A stretch of DNA of 64,000 nt from Bacillus sp. REN10 (GCF_016820555.1 NZ_JADHDW010000003.1:310001-374000), one strand, 5' to 3'; positions 52,708-62,053 are shown, numbered from the stretch's first letter. The notes: generated from the letters alone by a model not told the origin. Numbers and translations: made by a program.

Positions 52708-53694
52708 TTAAAATTGATCCGGATAAAAAGCCTTAGCTAACGTTTCAATGGCGATCGGACCTCTAACTCCTTCCGCTCCCGCCGATAATGGCAGGGTAAC
52801 GAAGCGTTTGTTTTTAATCGCTTCCACATCCTTTAATGCAGGATGACTTACTAAAAACTCTCTTTTCTGATCAATCGTTGTATCACCGTAGTCAACAATG
52901 ACAATAATTTCTGGGTTGCGGTTGACCACTTCTTCCCAAGATGCGCTTGCCCAGCCTTTTTCAATATCGTTAAAAATATTTGAGCCCCCGGCTAATGTAA
53001 TGAGCTCATTTAAGAAGTTTTGACCAGCCGTAGTTGGTTCTTTTTCCCCGCTATCATAAACGAATACATGAATAGGCTCTTCTACATCTTTTACTTTTTC
53101 TTGAACGGCATTCATCTCTTCTTTCATGTTTTGAACTAATGTTTCCGCTCTATCTTCTACTCTAAAAATACGTCCAATGTTTAAAATGTCTGTAAATACA
53201 TCGTCCATCGTAGGGCCTGACATGTTTGAAGATTGTTGTAAATAAGATTTAACGCCGAATTGCTCAAGCTGTTCTACTGTTCCTAACGTCTTATCTGTAA
53301 ATGCACTTTGCCAACCGGCATACGCAAAATCTGATTCTACCTCTAAAAACACTTCTTGGCTAGGGTATTTGTCAGATAACACTTTAATCTTCCCATAAGC
53401 TTCTTTATACTCAGGCAGAATTTCATCGTCTAAGTACGCAGTACCTACCATCGAATCTTCTAAACCAAGAGCGAGCATAATTTCTGTGGTGTGTTGATTT
53501 AACGTCACTGCCCGCTTAGGTGCTTCTTCAAAAGTAATCGTTCTGTCCATATTTTCAATGGTGATTGGCTCAGTTGTTTCGGTATTCTTGTCAGATGGTT
53601 TCTCTGTTGGTGATGCGGATTGATTACATGCTGTCATAATAGATAACAATAAAACAACAATGCTTGCAAACACACTTTGCTTCAACTTTCTCAT
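52708..53694 (-). CDS. btuF: Corrinoid/iron ABC transporter substrate-binding lipoprotein (BtuF-like)
   Basis: A 328-residue lipoprotein: lipobox MTAC, Cys23, then a helical-backbone periplasmic-binding fold (RAVTLNQHTTEIMLALGLED, PEIIVIVDYGDT). This fold binds B12, heme or siderophores. The cobalamin riboswitch upstream of the operon argues for corrinoids. GGAG precedes ATG; 17 nt after the methyltransferase gene. Last gene. Confidence 0.85.
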   Translation of the reverse strand: MRKLKQSVFASIVVLLLSIMTACNQSASPTEKPSDKNTETTEPITIENMDRTITFEEAPKRAVTLNQHTTEIMLALGLEDSMVGTAYLDDEILPEYKEAYGKIKVLSDKYPSQEVFLEVESDFAYAGWQSAFTDKTLGTVEQLEQFGVKSYLQQSSNMSGPTMDDVFTDILNIGRIFRVEDRAETLVQNMKEEMNAVQEKVKDVEEPIHVFVYDSGEKEPTTAGQNFLNELITLAGGSNIFNDIEKGWASASWEEVVNRNPEIIVIVDYGDTTIDQKREFLVSHPALKDVEAIKNKRFVTLPLSAGAEGVRGPIAIETLAKAFYPDQF

Positions 53695-53711
53695 TTTTTC
53701 TTTTCTCCTTT

Positions 53712-54782
53712 TTATCCTTGTTTTTTAGCAATAATGGTCCAATATTCAACAGAAGCTGCATGCTTTTCCTCGATTAACCCGCTGAATGGGTATCCTCCAT
53801 TGCTCCAGACATTCTCTTTAAACGGCCGAATGTCATCATGAACATATTCATGTAAGCTTTCATTTGTTTTTAATGAAGGATCAGACACACAATCCTCTAA
53901 ATAGGATGATCGCCACCCTTGTAAATATTGAGATTGATAGTTGTTCACCATCTTCACCACCTCAAATCCTTGGCGCTCTAATAAAAGCGCCGCTTCTTTA
54001 GGGAGCATAAGGCTTAGCTCGCGGTCCACTCGATATCGTTCTTTGCTTTGCCGTTGGACAAACTTTTCAAAAGTGGCTTCATAGCGGTACATTTGCCTTG
54101 TCAAAGAGGTTTCTCCTTGGATATCTACATGTATTTCTTGATGATTCAATAATTTTTTTCGGTGACGGAATGTCCACTCTTTACTTACTGGCGGTAAGAT
54201 AATGTCCACAGCTAGCATTCCGTCTTGCTTTAAGTGGCTATGTATTCTTTTTAAAATAGCTACTTGTTCACTCATAAGGCTAAAGTGCTGAAGTATGCCA
54301 TCAGGCAAAATAATATGCGAAAAGGTCTGATGAAGCCCCAGCTGCTGAATGTCCATTTCGATTAGCTTAAGTAAATGAGGTTGGTGTTTAAGTAGAGCTT
54401 TCGCTTTTTTCTCCGCAATCTTTAACATGTCACAACAATTATCGATGCCAGTTACCGGTATCCCTTTTCGGCAAAGTTCAACGGCGATCCTTCCTGTGCC
54501 AACCCCTATTTCTAACACTTGTTGCTGAGGATCACCGTTTGTAAGGAGGTCACAATAAAAGGAGATCCCTGATTTTCCTGCCAATTGATCATAATAATCT
54601 GCTTCCATGTTTTCATAAACAGCAGTTGGCCCTTTCACATGTCTTTCTCCTTGCATCCCGCATCGATTACATAAACTTCCGGCCAATTCATGTAAAGATG
54701 TCCCTTTAGGAATACCATTTTTTGTATCACCCATCCATTCATCGTAAATAAATCCGCATACTTGGCAAGTCGTGATGGACAT
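53712..54782 (-). CDS. Rubredoxin-like domain fused to SAM-dependent methyltransferase
   Basis: A 356-residue protein. Residues about 1-45 have rubredoxin spacing: CQVCGFIYDEWMGD (Cys6, Cys9), NGIPKGTSLHELAG, then CNRCG (Cys37, Cys40). Residues about 55-210 form a class I methyltransferase with VLEIGVGTGRIAVEL and GIDNCCDML; the C-terminal about 140 residues have no known domain. It sits between btuD and btuF, overlapping the btuD stop by 1 nt, all behind a B12 riboswitch, so a corrinoid-related role is likely. Substrate unknown. The Cys ligands could bind Fe or Zn. Confidence 0.78.
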   Translation of the reverse strand: MSITTCQVCGFIYDEWMGDTKNGIPKGTSLHELAGSLCNRCGMQGERHVKGPTAVYENMEADYYDQLAGKSGISFYCDLLTNGDPQQQVLEIGVGTGRIAVELCRKGIPVTGIDNCCDMLKIAEKKAKALLKHQPHLLKLIEMDIQQLGLHQTFSHIILPDGILQHFSLMSEQVAILKRIHSHLKQDGMLAVDIILPPVSKEWTFRHRKKLLNHQEIHVDIQGETSLTRQMYRYEATFEKFVQRQSKERYRVDRELSLMLPKEAALLLERQGFEVVKMVNNYQSQYLQGWRSSYLEDCVSDPSLKTNESLHEYVHDDIRPFKENVWSNGGYPFSGLIEEKHAASVEYWTIIAKKQG

Positions 54783-55579
54783 TAAATTACCTCTCTTTCC
54801 GATTGCTTGATCATCTCTTCCGACAAATAGGTAATATGGATGTTGTTCGTCAAAGGATGGACGATAATATCCGCTTCCACTCGAAAAATCTCCTTGAGCA
54901 TATCTTTTGTCAACACTTCAGACGGTGCACCCGATGTAATGATTTCACCATTCTCAATGACATAGATGCGATCGCAATAAGCAGCCGCTAAATTTAAATC
55001 ATGCAAAGCGGCGAAGACCGTCATATTAAGCTTGCGAACAAGGTCCAGTATTTGAAGCTGATGATGAATATCTAAATGGTTTGTCGGTTCGTCTAATACT
55101 AAAACTTGTGCTTCTTGAGCGAGTGCACGAGCGATCATCACCCTTTGTTTTTCACCGCCTGATAAGGAAGAGAACGGTGTATGGATGAAATTAGTCATTC
55201 CAACCTTTTGAAGACAAAGATCAATCACTTGATGATCCTTTTTTGAATCAGCCTCCAAAAACTTTTTATGTGGAGAACGGCCCATCGAGACAATTTCAAA
55301 TACGGTAAAATCAAATAACGACGGTGTTTCTTGACTGACAACCGCTAACTTTTGCGCAACATTTCGAGAGGAAAGCTTGAAAATATTTTCATCATCTAGT
55401 GTAATCATTCCCGCATCGGGCTTGAGCACGCGATAGATATTTTTCAAAAGGGTTGATTTCCCACTTCCATTCGGTCCTATTAGACCGACAAACTCTCCTG
55501 AAGCAATATCTACATGAACATTTTGCAGTAGTAGTTTCTTTTCAATACTTGAGCTTATATTTTGTACAGATATGTTCAC
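54782..55579 (-). CDS. btuD: Corrinoid ABC transporter ATPase (BtuD/FecE-like)
   Basis: A 265-residue ATPase: Walker A GPNGSGKST, Q-loop AVVSQETPSLFDF, signature LSGGEKQR, Walker B VLVLDEPTNHLD. GGAGGTGA lies about 8 nt before GTG 55579, whereas ATG 55603 inside btuC lacks a site. One base separates the btuC stop from this start. Confidence 0.88.
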   Translation of the reverse strand: MNISVQNISSSIEKKLLLQNVHVDIASGEFVGLIGPNGSGKSTLLKNIYRVLKPDAGMITLDDENIFKLSSRNVAQKLAVVSQETPSLFDFTVFEIVSMGRSPHKKFLEADSKKDHQVIDLCLQKVGMTNFIHTPFSSLSGGEKQRVMIARALAQEAQVLVLDEPTNHLDIHHQLQILDLVRKLNMTVFAALHDLNLAAAYCDRIYVIENGEIITSGAPSEVLTKDMLKEIFRVEADIIVHPLTNNIHITYLSEEMIKQSEREVI

Positions 55580-55580
55580 C

Positions 55581-56675
55581 CTATTTCTCACCTCCAAAAG
55601 CATAACGACTTCTTCTTAACATCCATAGAAAGAATGGCCCACCACAAAGTGCTGTGACAATCCCAATGGGCATTTCTTCTGGAGCAATCACTTGTTTTGC
55701 AAATATATCTGCCCACACTAAGAAAATTGCCCCGATTAAAGCGCTGATCGGCAACACTTTTCGATGATCCGATCCTACCATTAAGCGAACAATATGAGGC
55801 ACCATTAATCCAAGAAATCCAATGGAACCGCATACAGATACGAGCACACCTGTCATTAAAGCAGTAACGATAATCAATAGTCTTCTAAATGTTTCAGTAT
55901 TCACTCCTAACGTGACAGCTGCTTCTTCTCCCATTAACAAAATGTTCAACGCTCGATATTGAGACCATAAAAAAAGAAATCCTAAACAGATGACGAGTGC
56001 GGGAATGGGAATGTACTCCCACTTAGCTCCAGCCAGACTCCCCATCATCCAAAACATCGCATTTCTTATTCCTTCTTCTTTCGGCGCCGATATGACGATA
56101 AAGCTCGTGATTGCAGAGAGTATCATGGAAACCGCGATCCCCGCTAATAACAACCTCACAGTGGAAATCTTTCCGCCCACTTGAGCTAGAAAATAAACGA
56201 GAATAATAGAAAGTAAAGAACCTATAAAGGCAGACAGGACTAATGCATACTGTCCAAACATAGAAAACGCCCCAAATATAATGACTAACGTAGCACCAAC
56301 TGATGCGCCGGAAGAGACACCTAATATATACGGGTCCGCTAATGAATTACGCACAAGCGCTTGAATAGCTGTCCCAATGATCGCTAAGCCCGCTCCGACA
56401 ATCACACCTAGCATCACTCTTGGAAATCGTAAATTCCATATAATATTTTCTTGAGCTAGTGACCAGTCTCTCGTGATTATATCTTCAAAAGAAAAAATGT
56501 TGGAAATAGCAATCTTCCAGACAGTAAGCGGATGAATCGATACTGGCCCTGCCATAATCGCTATTGTAACCGAAATCACAAGGAAGCTAATGAGTAAAAA
56601 GATAAAAAGTAACGATTTATAATCGGAGAGCTGTTTCTTTCTGCTTTCGTTGGAAGCTGTTTGTACTTGCTCGAT
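55581..56675 (-). CDS. btuC: Corrinoid ABC transporter permease (BtuC/FecCD), apparent ATC start
   Basis: A FecCD permease of about 364 residues with ten helices: FPRVMLGVIVGAGLAIIGTAIQ, PYILGVSSGAS, GSIGFLGLMVPHIVR and PIGIVTALCGGPFF. The first usual start codon in frame is GTG 56579, but that removes half of helix 1. The frame is open upstream to a TAA, with LLFIFLLISFLVISV completing helix 1 and a polar lead IEQVQTASNESRKKQL. AAGGGGG lies 8 nt before an ATC at 56675 (5 nt before ACG 56678), so a non-AUG start or sequence error is likely. Confidence 0.82.
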   Translation of the reverse strand: MEQVQTASNESRKKQLSDYKSLLFIFLLISFLVISVTIAIMAGPVSIHPLTVWKIAISNIFSFEDIITRDWSLAQENIIWNLRFPRVMLGVIVGAGLAIIGTAIQALVRNSLADPYILGVSSGASVGATLVIIFGAFSMFGQYALVLSAFIGSLLSIILVYFLAQVGGKISTVRLLLAGIAVSMILSAITSFIVISAPKEEGIRNAMFWMMGSLAGAKWEYIPIPALVICLGFLFLWSQYRALNILLMGEEAAVTLGVNTETFRRLLIIVTALMTGVLVSVCGSIGFLGLMVPHIVRLMVGSDHRKVLPISALIGAIFLVWADIFAKQVIAPEEMPIGIVTALCGGPFFLWMLRRSRYAFGGEK

Positions 56676-56715
56676 CGTTTATTCCCCCTTCACAAAATGT
56701 TATGTATGCTTCTGA

Positions 56716-56756
56716 CAAATAAAAAGAGCATTTAAACCGGTAGAGTTTAAATGCTC
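56716..56756 (-). terminator. Expression-platform terminator of the btu riboswitch
   Basis: Minus strand GAGCATTTAAAC, 7-nt loop, GTTTAAATGCTC, then TTTTTATTT; between aptamer and btuC. Confidence 0.92.
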
Positions 56757-56844
56757 ACAAAAAAGATTGTATATGCACAAAGTCAGCATAACGATATCAC
56801 TTTCCGTAAACACCCCCTATATCCCGTAGGTTATTTCGTGTTCT

Positions 56845-56995
56845 TGAAACAGGCAGGTCTCCTGACTCATCTTCTGCACTCCCTGAGCCTTCCCGTTATT
56901 CACAGTGGCATGTTTCAGGTCGCTCTGACTTACAGTGGCGGGAACCGTGTCGGACTTTCACCGAACTTCCCTTTTAAGCTATAAATATATTGAAT
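56845..56995 (-). promoter_or_regulatory. Cobalamin riboswitch controlling the btu operon
   Basis: Minus strand shows TTCGGTGAAAGTCCGACACG, CCCGCCACTGTAAGTC and the B12 box AGTCAGGAGACCTGC (56853-56868). Same class as at 40.2 kb, with its own terminator. Confidence 0.95.
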
Positions 56996-57101
56996 AAATA
57001 TAGCACCTGTTTATTAGTAAATATTAACTTTTGTTCATATTACTATACTAGTGGTAATTATGTCCACTCTTCTAAACCATTCATTACCAAATACCACATT
57101 T

Positions 57102-57986
57102 TTAATACTTCGCAATCTCACTTTGATTATTCACAATCATAATATAAGCATTGTCATGAAGCTGTCTCATGAACTGGCGCATATGCGATTCGGAAACGGA
57201 TACGCACCCCGCTGTCGGTCCTCCGTTATCGACATGTAAGAAGAAGGCACTACCCGCTCCTTTGACAGGCTTATATGTATTGTAATTAATAACGATCGCA
57301 TATTTGTATTGCACACGGTAATTGATTAACCGTTCGTCTAATTTGCTTGATTTTGTTCTCTCTTGCCATGTGTTGTATTGAGAATCTTTTGGATTGGAGA
57401 TCCAATAGGAGTTTTTCGTGATTGGTTTAAAAGGCATTTTAGTTCCAGGATTGGAATGTCCAAAAGCAAAACCTAATTTATACGCGCCTTTTGGTGTGAA
57501 TTTCGAGCCTTCTCTGGCTTGCCCGACACCCTTACTGCCGACGTGTCCTGTCGTTTTCAACACACTAGTCCACTGCCCTAACTGATTTTTTTCCCAATAT
57601 TCTACATAAGCTTTACTTCCACTGCCAACGACCGTAACAATTTGATCGGTTTGTTGAGCTGTTTTTGTTTTAGCAATCATAGCAGGAGAAATGCGATGAT
57701 TAGTCTTTTTTGTTAAATAGGCACCATTTACATACGCTTCTTGCTTATCATAGGTAAAACGATACCAATTGTTCGCCGTTTTGCCCGTCACTTGAATAGT
57801 GCTTCCTTTTGGCAAACTGCCTAGCAGTGAAGATTTTATGCTAGCACCGGAACGAACATTTAATTGGTGAGCTGTAACTGTGTACTCCCCACTCGCTTTC
57901 GATACACCTGGTGCGCTGTTCGCATAAACTGTGTTCACAGTCATAAAAAATACGAAAATGCTGACGATCCACCACTTGCCTTTCAC
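57102..57986 (-). CDS. Secreted L,D-transpeptidase with SH3b domain
   Basis: A 294-residue exported enzyme: signal peptide (1-22), SH3b wall-binding domain (about 35-90; LNVRSGASIKSSLLGSLPKG) and YkuD-like catalytic domain (about 110-290) with FLHVDNGGPTAGCVS, where the Cys is the nucleophile. Cross-links or edits peptidoglycan. GGAGGG precedes GTG 57986. Single gene. Confidence 0.82.
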   Translation of the reverse strand: MKGKWWIVSIFVFFMTVNTVYANSAPGVSKASGEYTVTAHQLNVRSGASIKSSLLGSLPKGSTIQVTGKTANNWYRFTYDKQEAYVNGAYLTKKTNHRISPAMIAKTKTAQQTDQIVTVVGSGSKAYVEYWEKNQLGQWTSVLKTTGHVGSKGVGQAREGSKFTPKGAYKLGFAFGHSNPGTKMPFKPITKNSYWISNPKDSQYNTWQERTKSSKLDERLINYRVQYKYAIVINYNTYKPVKGAGSAFFLHVDNGGPTAGCVSVSESHMRQFMRQLHDNAYIMIVNNQSEIAKY

Positions 57987-58070
57987 TAGTCAATCCCTCC
58001 ATTTTCAAATCGCTTATTACTCTCATCTTAATGCGAAATGATAGGAGTCGCAATCCTTTCTTTCAAGCGA

Positions 58071-58106
58071 ATTACCCGTGCAGAGAAGGCTCTCTGCACG
58101 GGTAAT
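58071..58106 (-). terminator. Perfect hairpin after the DUF779 gene
   Basis: ATTACCCGTGCAGAG (58071-58085) and CTCTGCACGGGTAAT (58092-58106), a 15-bp perfect stem just beyond the stop; poor T-run, so it may be a transcript-stabilising or Rho-type end. Confidence 0.65.
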
Positions 58107-58107
58107 A

Positions 58108-58464
58108 TTATGGATACAATGCGGCTCGCTCTTCTTCGGTAAACAGGCGAGATCTAGTGAGAAATCGCTTCCCTTCTCGGCCTTCTAATGAAAACATCCC
58201 TCCTTGACCATCCACGACATCGATGATCAATTGCGTATGCTTCCAATAGTCAAACTGAGCAGCATTCATATAAAAAGGACAGCCGCCAATTTCTCCTAGT
58301 AAGACGTCACTTCGTCCAGTTAAAAATTCTCCTTCTGCATAGCACATCGGCGAGCTGCCATCACAGCAACCACCGGACTGATGAAACATCAAAGGACCAT
58401 GTCTTTCCTTCAATGTTTCAATTAATTGCAACGCTTCTTCTGTTGCGGTTACGCGTTCAACAAT
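58108..58464 (-). CDS. DUF779 protein, apparent ATT start
   Basis: A 118-residue protein. Conserved FHQSGGCCDGSSPMC, GEIGGCPFYM and FDYWKHTQLIIDVV; the Cys cluster suggests metal binding. DUF779 genes very often follow ethanol/acetaldehyde dehydrogenase genes. Family N-termini read MVERVTAT; here VERVTATEEALQLIE is preceded by ATT (58464), 8 nt after GGGGG. The next usable codon (TTG 58431) would remove that conserved segment. Confidence 0.8.
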   Translation of the reverse strand: MVERVTATEEALQLIETLKERHGPLMFHQSGGCCDGSSPMCYAEGEFLTGRSDVLLGEIGGCPFYMNAAQFDYWKHTQLIIDVVDGQGGMFSLEGREGKRFLTRSRLFTEEERAALYP

Positions 58465-58482
58465 TAGAAACGCCCCCTTTTC

Positions 58483-60000
58483 TTAGAAAAATCCAAGAGC
58501 ATCCGGGCTATAACTGACGAGAAGGTTTTTCGTTTGCTGATAATGTGAAAGCATCATTAAATGATTTTCACGTCCGATCCCTGACATTTTGTAGCCGCCG
58601 AATGCTGCATGAGCCGGGTAAGCGTGATAGCAGTTCGTCCAAACACGTCCGGCTTGAATGCCGCGACCCATTTGATACGCGAGATTCATATTTCTTGACC
58701 AAACACCAGCACCTAGTCCATATAGTGTATCATTGGCGATTTGCAGCGCTTCTTTTTCATCTTTAAATGTCGTCACAGATACGACAGGACCAAAGATTTC
58801 TTCTTGGAAAATACGCATCTTATTATTTCCTTTAAAGACGGTTGGCTTCATATAATAGCCGCTTTCAAAGCCGGTGAATTGATTTCGCTCACCGCCTGTT
58901 AAGCAAACGGCCCCTTCTTGTTTCCCGATATCAATGTAGGAAAGAATTTTTTCCATTTGTTCATTGGAAGCTTGAGCCCCCATCATCGTTTCCGTATCTA
59001 AAGGATTGCCTGTCTTAATTTGCTTGACGCGTTCTAATGCTCGCTCCATAAATTGATCGTAGATCGATTCTTGGATCAGCGCCCGCGATGGACAGGTACA
59101 AACTTCTCCTTGGTTTAAGGCAAATAACACAAAACCTTCAATCGCTTTATTTAAGTAGGCATCATCTTTCTCCATGACATCTTCAAAGAAAATATTTGGC
59201 GATTTTCCACCGAGCTCAAGCGTCACAGGAATGATGTTTTGTGAGGCATACTGCATAATTAAGCGGCCCGTCGTTGTCTCACCCGTGAAAGCCACCTTCG
59301 CAATACGCGGGCTTGTTGCGAGCGGCTTGCCGCATTCTACCCCAAAGCCATTAACAATATTGACAACACCTGGAGGCAATAAGTCGCCAATGAGCTCAAT
59401 CAGCACTAAAATCGAGGCCGGCGTTTGCTCGGCTGGCTTCAGAACAACACAGTTACCGGCAGCTAAAGCAGGGGCTAACTTCCACACCGCCATCAAGAGC
59501 GGGAAGTTCCAAGGAATAATTTGACCGACTACTCCAAGTGGCTCTTGGAAATGGTAAGCGACTGTGTTCTCATCAATTTGGCTTAAAGAGCCTTCTTGGG
59601 CACGAATCGCTCCAGCAAAGTAGCGAAAATGGTCAATTGCTAGCGGTAAGTCGGCATTCAATGTTTCACGAACAGCCTTTCCGTTATCCCACGTTTCAGC
59701 AACAGCGAGCATTTCTAAATTTTCTTCCATACGGTCAGCAATTTTATTTAAAATAATCGCTCGCTCTGCTGGAGAAGTCTTTCCCCAAGCCTCTTTCGCT
59801 ATATGAGCAGCATCTAGGGCTTTTTCTACATCTGCTTCTTGAGAACGAGCAACTTCACAAAACGCTTCACCTGTGACTGGGGTAACATTGGAGAAGTATT
59901 CGCCATTAACTGGAGGCGTCCATTCTCCATTAATCCAGTTGTCATACCTTTTCTTAAAGTTTACTTTCGCATCGACTTGTCCTGGCTGAGCATAAATCAT
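58483..60000 (-). CDS. NAD-dependent aldehyde dehydrogenase (acetaldehyde, ExaC/AldA type)
   Basis: A 505-residue [45 protein letters not shown] and catalytic Cys in [13 protein letters not shown], the group used for acetaldehyde oxidation in ethanol utilisation. AAAGGGGGAAG precedes ATG 60000. Middle gene of adh-aldh-DUF779. Confidence 0.88.
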   Translation of the reverse strand: MIYAQPGQVDAKVNFKKRYDNWINGEWTPPVNGEYFSNVTPVTGEAFCEVARSQEADVEKALDAAHIAKEAWGKTSPAERAIILNKIADRMEENLEMLAVAETWDNGKAVRETLNADLPLAIDHFRYFAGAIRAQEGSLSQIDENTVAYHFQEPLGVVGQIIPWNFPLLMAVWKLAPALAAGNCVVLKPAEQTPASILVLIELIGDLLPPGVVNIVNGFGVECGKPLATSPRIAKVAFTGETTTGRLIMQYASQNIIPVTLELGGKSPNIFFEDVMEKDDAYLNKAIEGFVLFALNQGEVCTCPSRALIQESIYDQFMERALERVKQIKTGNPLDTETMMGAQASNEQMEKILSYIDIGKQEGAVCLTGGERNQFTGFESGYYMKPTVFKGNNKMRIFQEEIFGPVVSVTTFKDEKEALQIANDTLYGLGAGVWSRNMNLAYQMGRGIQAGRVWTNCYHAYPAHAAFGGYKMSGIGRENHLMMLSHYQQTKNLLVSYSPDALGFF

Positions 60001-60061
60001 CTGAACTTCCCCCTTTGTTGTGATCAGTGTTTAAAACGCTTCCATCTTCTTTCGCGAATTA

Positions 60062-61072
60062 TTACATTGTCAATACAATCCGGCCGTTGATTTTTCCTTT
60101 TTCCATTTGATCAAATACATCATTAATGGCATCTAATGGAGCGGATTCAATAATTGCACGAACTTTTCCGCGAGCTGCAAAATCAAGCGCTTCTTGCATA
60201 TCTTTTCTCGTACCGACGATCGATCCTTTCACTGATACACCATTTAAGACCGTATCAAAGATTGGAATTGGCAACTCATCATTCGGTAAGCCAACGACAA
60301 CTAAGCTGCCGCCACGTTTGACCGACTGATAAGCTTGTTCAAATGCTTTTCTCGTCACAGCAACACTAATAGCTGCCTGCACACCGCCAACCGCTTGCTG
60401 AATCTCTTTCACCGGATCTATTTCCATGCCGTTCACTGTATAATCGGCCCCTAATTGCTTCGCTAACTCTAACTTCTCTTGTTGAATATCTACCGCTACA
60501 ACATTGAAGCCCATTGCTTTCGCATATTGAAGGGCGATATGGCCAAGTCCGCCGATACCAAAAATCGCTACCCAATCACCTGGCTTGGCATCTGATACTT
60601 TTAATGCTTTATACGTCGTCACCCCGGCACAAAGAATCGGTGCGACTTCCACTGGATCTAACCCATCTGGAATTCTCGCTACATAAGCAGCTGGGGCTTT
60701 ACAATATTCAGCATAACCGCCATCTACCGAATAACCGCCATTTTGTTGATCAGGGCAAAGTGTTTCTCTTCCACTTAAACAATATTCACATTCTCCACAT
60801 GCAGAGTAAAGCCAAGGAATCCCTACTCGATCGCCCACTTTCACGGAGCGAACATCATCCGCGACTTCTTCGACAATCCCAACCCCTTCATGACCAGGAA
60901 TTAATGGAAGCTTCGGCTTGACAGGCCAATCACCATGAGCGGCATGCAAATCGGTGTGACAAACACCGCACGCTTCTATTTTCACAAGAACTTCTCCCGC
61001 ATTTAATGTTGGTTTTGGTACCTCTTTCACTTCTAGTTGTTGTTTAAATTCATTGACCACGGCTGCTTTCAT
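60062..61072 (-). CDS. adhA: Zinc alcohol dehydrogenase AdhA
   Basis: A 336-residue MDR alcohol dehydrogenase. Catalytic zinc ligands [15 protein letters not shown] and [10 protein letters not shown]; structural zinc Cys in [15 protein letters not shown]; nucleotide motif [14 protein letters not shown]. Oxidises ethanol to acetaldehyde, passed to the ALDH. AAGGAGG precedes ATG. Driven by a consensus sigma-54 promoter. Confidence 0.9.
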   Translation of the reverse strand: MKAAVVNEFKQQLEVKEVPKPTLNAGEVLVKIEACGVCHTDLHAAHGDWPVKPKLPLIPGHEGVGIVEEVADDVRSVKVGDRVGIPWLYSACGECEYCLSGRETLCPDQQNGGYSVDGGYAEYCKAPAAYVARIPDGLDPVEVAPILCAGVTTYKALKVSDAKPGDWVAIFGIGGLGHIALQYAKAMGFNVVAVDIQQEKLELAKQLGADYTVNGMEIDPVKEIQQAVGGVQAAISVAVTRKAFEQAYQSVKRGGSLVVVGLPNDELPIPIFDTVLNGVSVKGSIVGTRKDMQEALDFAARGKVRAIIESAPLDAINDVFDQMEKGKINGRIVLTM

Positions 61073-61107
61073 TTTTCATTCCTCCTTAACGGTAGTTACT
61101 GTATAAA

Positions 61108-61123
61108 TGCAAGCAGCGTGCCA
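61108..61123 (-). promoter_or_regulatory. Sigma-54 promoter of the adhA operon
   Basis: Minus-strand TGGCACGCTGCTTGCA: exact TGGCAC, 5 bp, TTGCA, about 36 bp upstream of adhA. Confidence 0.92.
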
Positions 61124-61165
61124 ACAGAAAAGTTCATAAAATATTCAAAAAGAAGCTTTTTTTCA

Positions 61166-61214
61166 TGAAAATGCCGAAAAAACGGCTTTAAAAGCCATCT
61201 TTTCGGCATTTTCA
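61166..61214. promoter_or_regulatory. Long palindrome with two inverted enhancer-like sites
   Basis: Outer arms TGAAAATGCCGAAAA (61166-61180) and TTTTCGGCATTTTCA (61200-61214) pair perfectly, with GGCTTT/AAAGCC inside. It contains TGCCGAAAAAACGGCT and, inverted, AGCCATCTTTTCGGCA (14 of 16 match); a further half site TTTTTCGGCA lies at 61219-61228. Its position 45-105 bp upstream of the -24 element suggests activator binding. Confidence 0.7.
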
Positions 61215-61255
61215 GACTATTTTTCGGCAAATTTATCTTTTTCTATTCACACAAA

Positions 61256-61274
61256 AATCGTAACGATTACGATT
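61256..61274. repeat. Palindrome between adhA and the CAP gene
   Basis: AATCGTAA and TTACGATT around CGA. Could be an operator for either divergent gene. 61073-61426 contains no gene; it holds this, the sigma-54 promoter and the long palindrome. Confidence 0.55.
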
Positions 61275-61426
61275 TAATTACATCGTAGTACCTTATAAGC
61301 TATATGTCAAGCGATAGGCGTATGATTTGATAGCAGTTATTGGGTAATATTTTAAAATGAGTATAGTTTTGTTCCCTGTTTTGCATACTAAGAGCAGCCT
61401 TTAAAGAAAGGAGCAATAGCGATCGT

Positions 61427-62044
61427 ATGAAAAAAGTCGTGTTGTCAATGCTGTTAGCTTTCACAATAGCCTTTCCAAGTCTTTCGCATGCCCAAAGTGG
61501 TTATCAGTCCTATACAGTTCAACCTGGTGATAGCATGTGGAAGATTGCTGTGAAATTCCAAATTGGCCTTCAAGAAATTATTAACGCAAACCCGGAAATC
61601 AAAACTCCTAGTATGATTTATCCGAAACAGGTGCTAAAAATACCACTCTTGACCGATGTAAAGAATTTCGAGCAAGAGGTCATTAGACTAACGAATGTCG
61701 AGCGGCAAAAGAATGGGTTAGCTCCGCTAGCAACAGATTGGCAGCTGTCCCGAGTTGCTCGTTATAAATCCACTGACATGGCCAATAAAAACTACTTTTC
61801 GCACACAAGTCCAACATACGGTTCACCGTTTCAAATGATGAAAGCTTTTGGAATTAGTTACCGAGCGGCAGGAGAAAATATAGCTGCTGGACAACAAACT
61901 CCGCAAGCGGTCGTGAATGCATGGATGAATAGTTCAGGACATCGAGCGAATATTCTCAGCTCGAGCTTTACACATATTGGCGTTGGATACTATAAAGGCG
62001 GTAGCCAAGGAGTATATTGGACACAAATGTTTATCTCTAAATAA
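61427..62044 (+). CDS. Secreted LysM-CAP (SCP/PR1, YkwD-like) protein
   Basis: A 205-residue exported protein: signal peptide (1-23, ending SHA), LysM (about 28-72; YTVQPGDSMWKIAVKFQIG) and CAP domain (about 80-205) with NYFSHTSPTYGSPFQMM, AGENIAAG and WMNSSGHRANILS carrying the conserved His residues. Binds peptidoglycan; role of the CAP domain in Bacillus wall or spore is unclear. AAAGGAG is 13 nt from ATG, longer than usual. Confidence 0.82.
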   Translation: MKKVVLSMLLAFTIAFPSLSHAQSGYQSYTVQPGDSMWKIAVKFQIGLQEIINANPEIKTPSMIYPKQVLKIPLLTDVKNFEQEVIRLTNVERQKNGLAPLATDWQLSRVARYKSTDMANKNYFSHTSPTYGSPFQMMKAFGISYRAAGENIAAGQQTPQAVVNAWMNSSGHRANILSSSFTHIGVGYYKGGSQGVYWTQMFISK

Positions 62045-62053
62045 CCCAACCTA

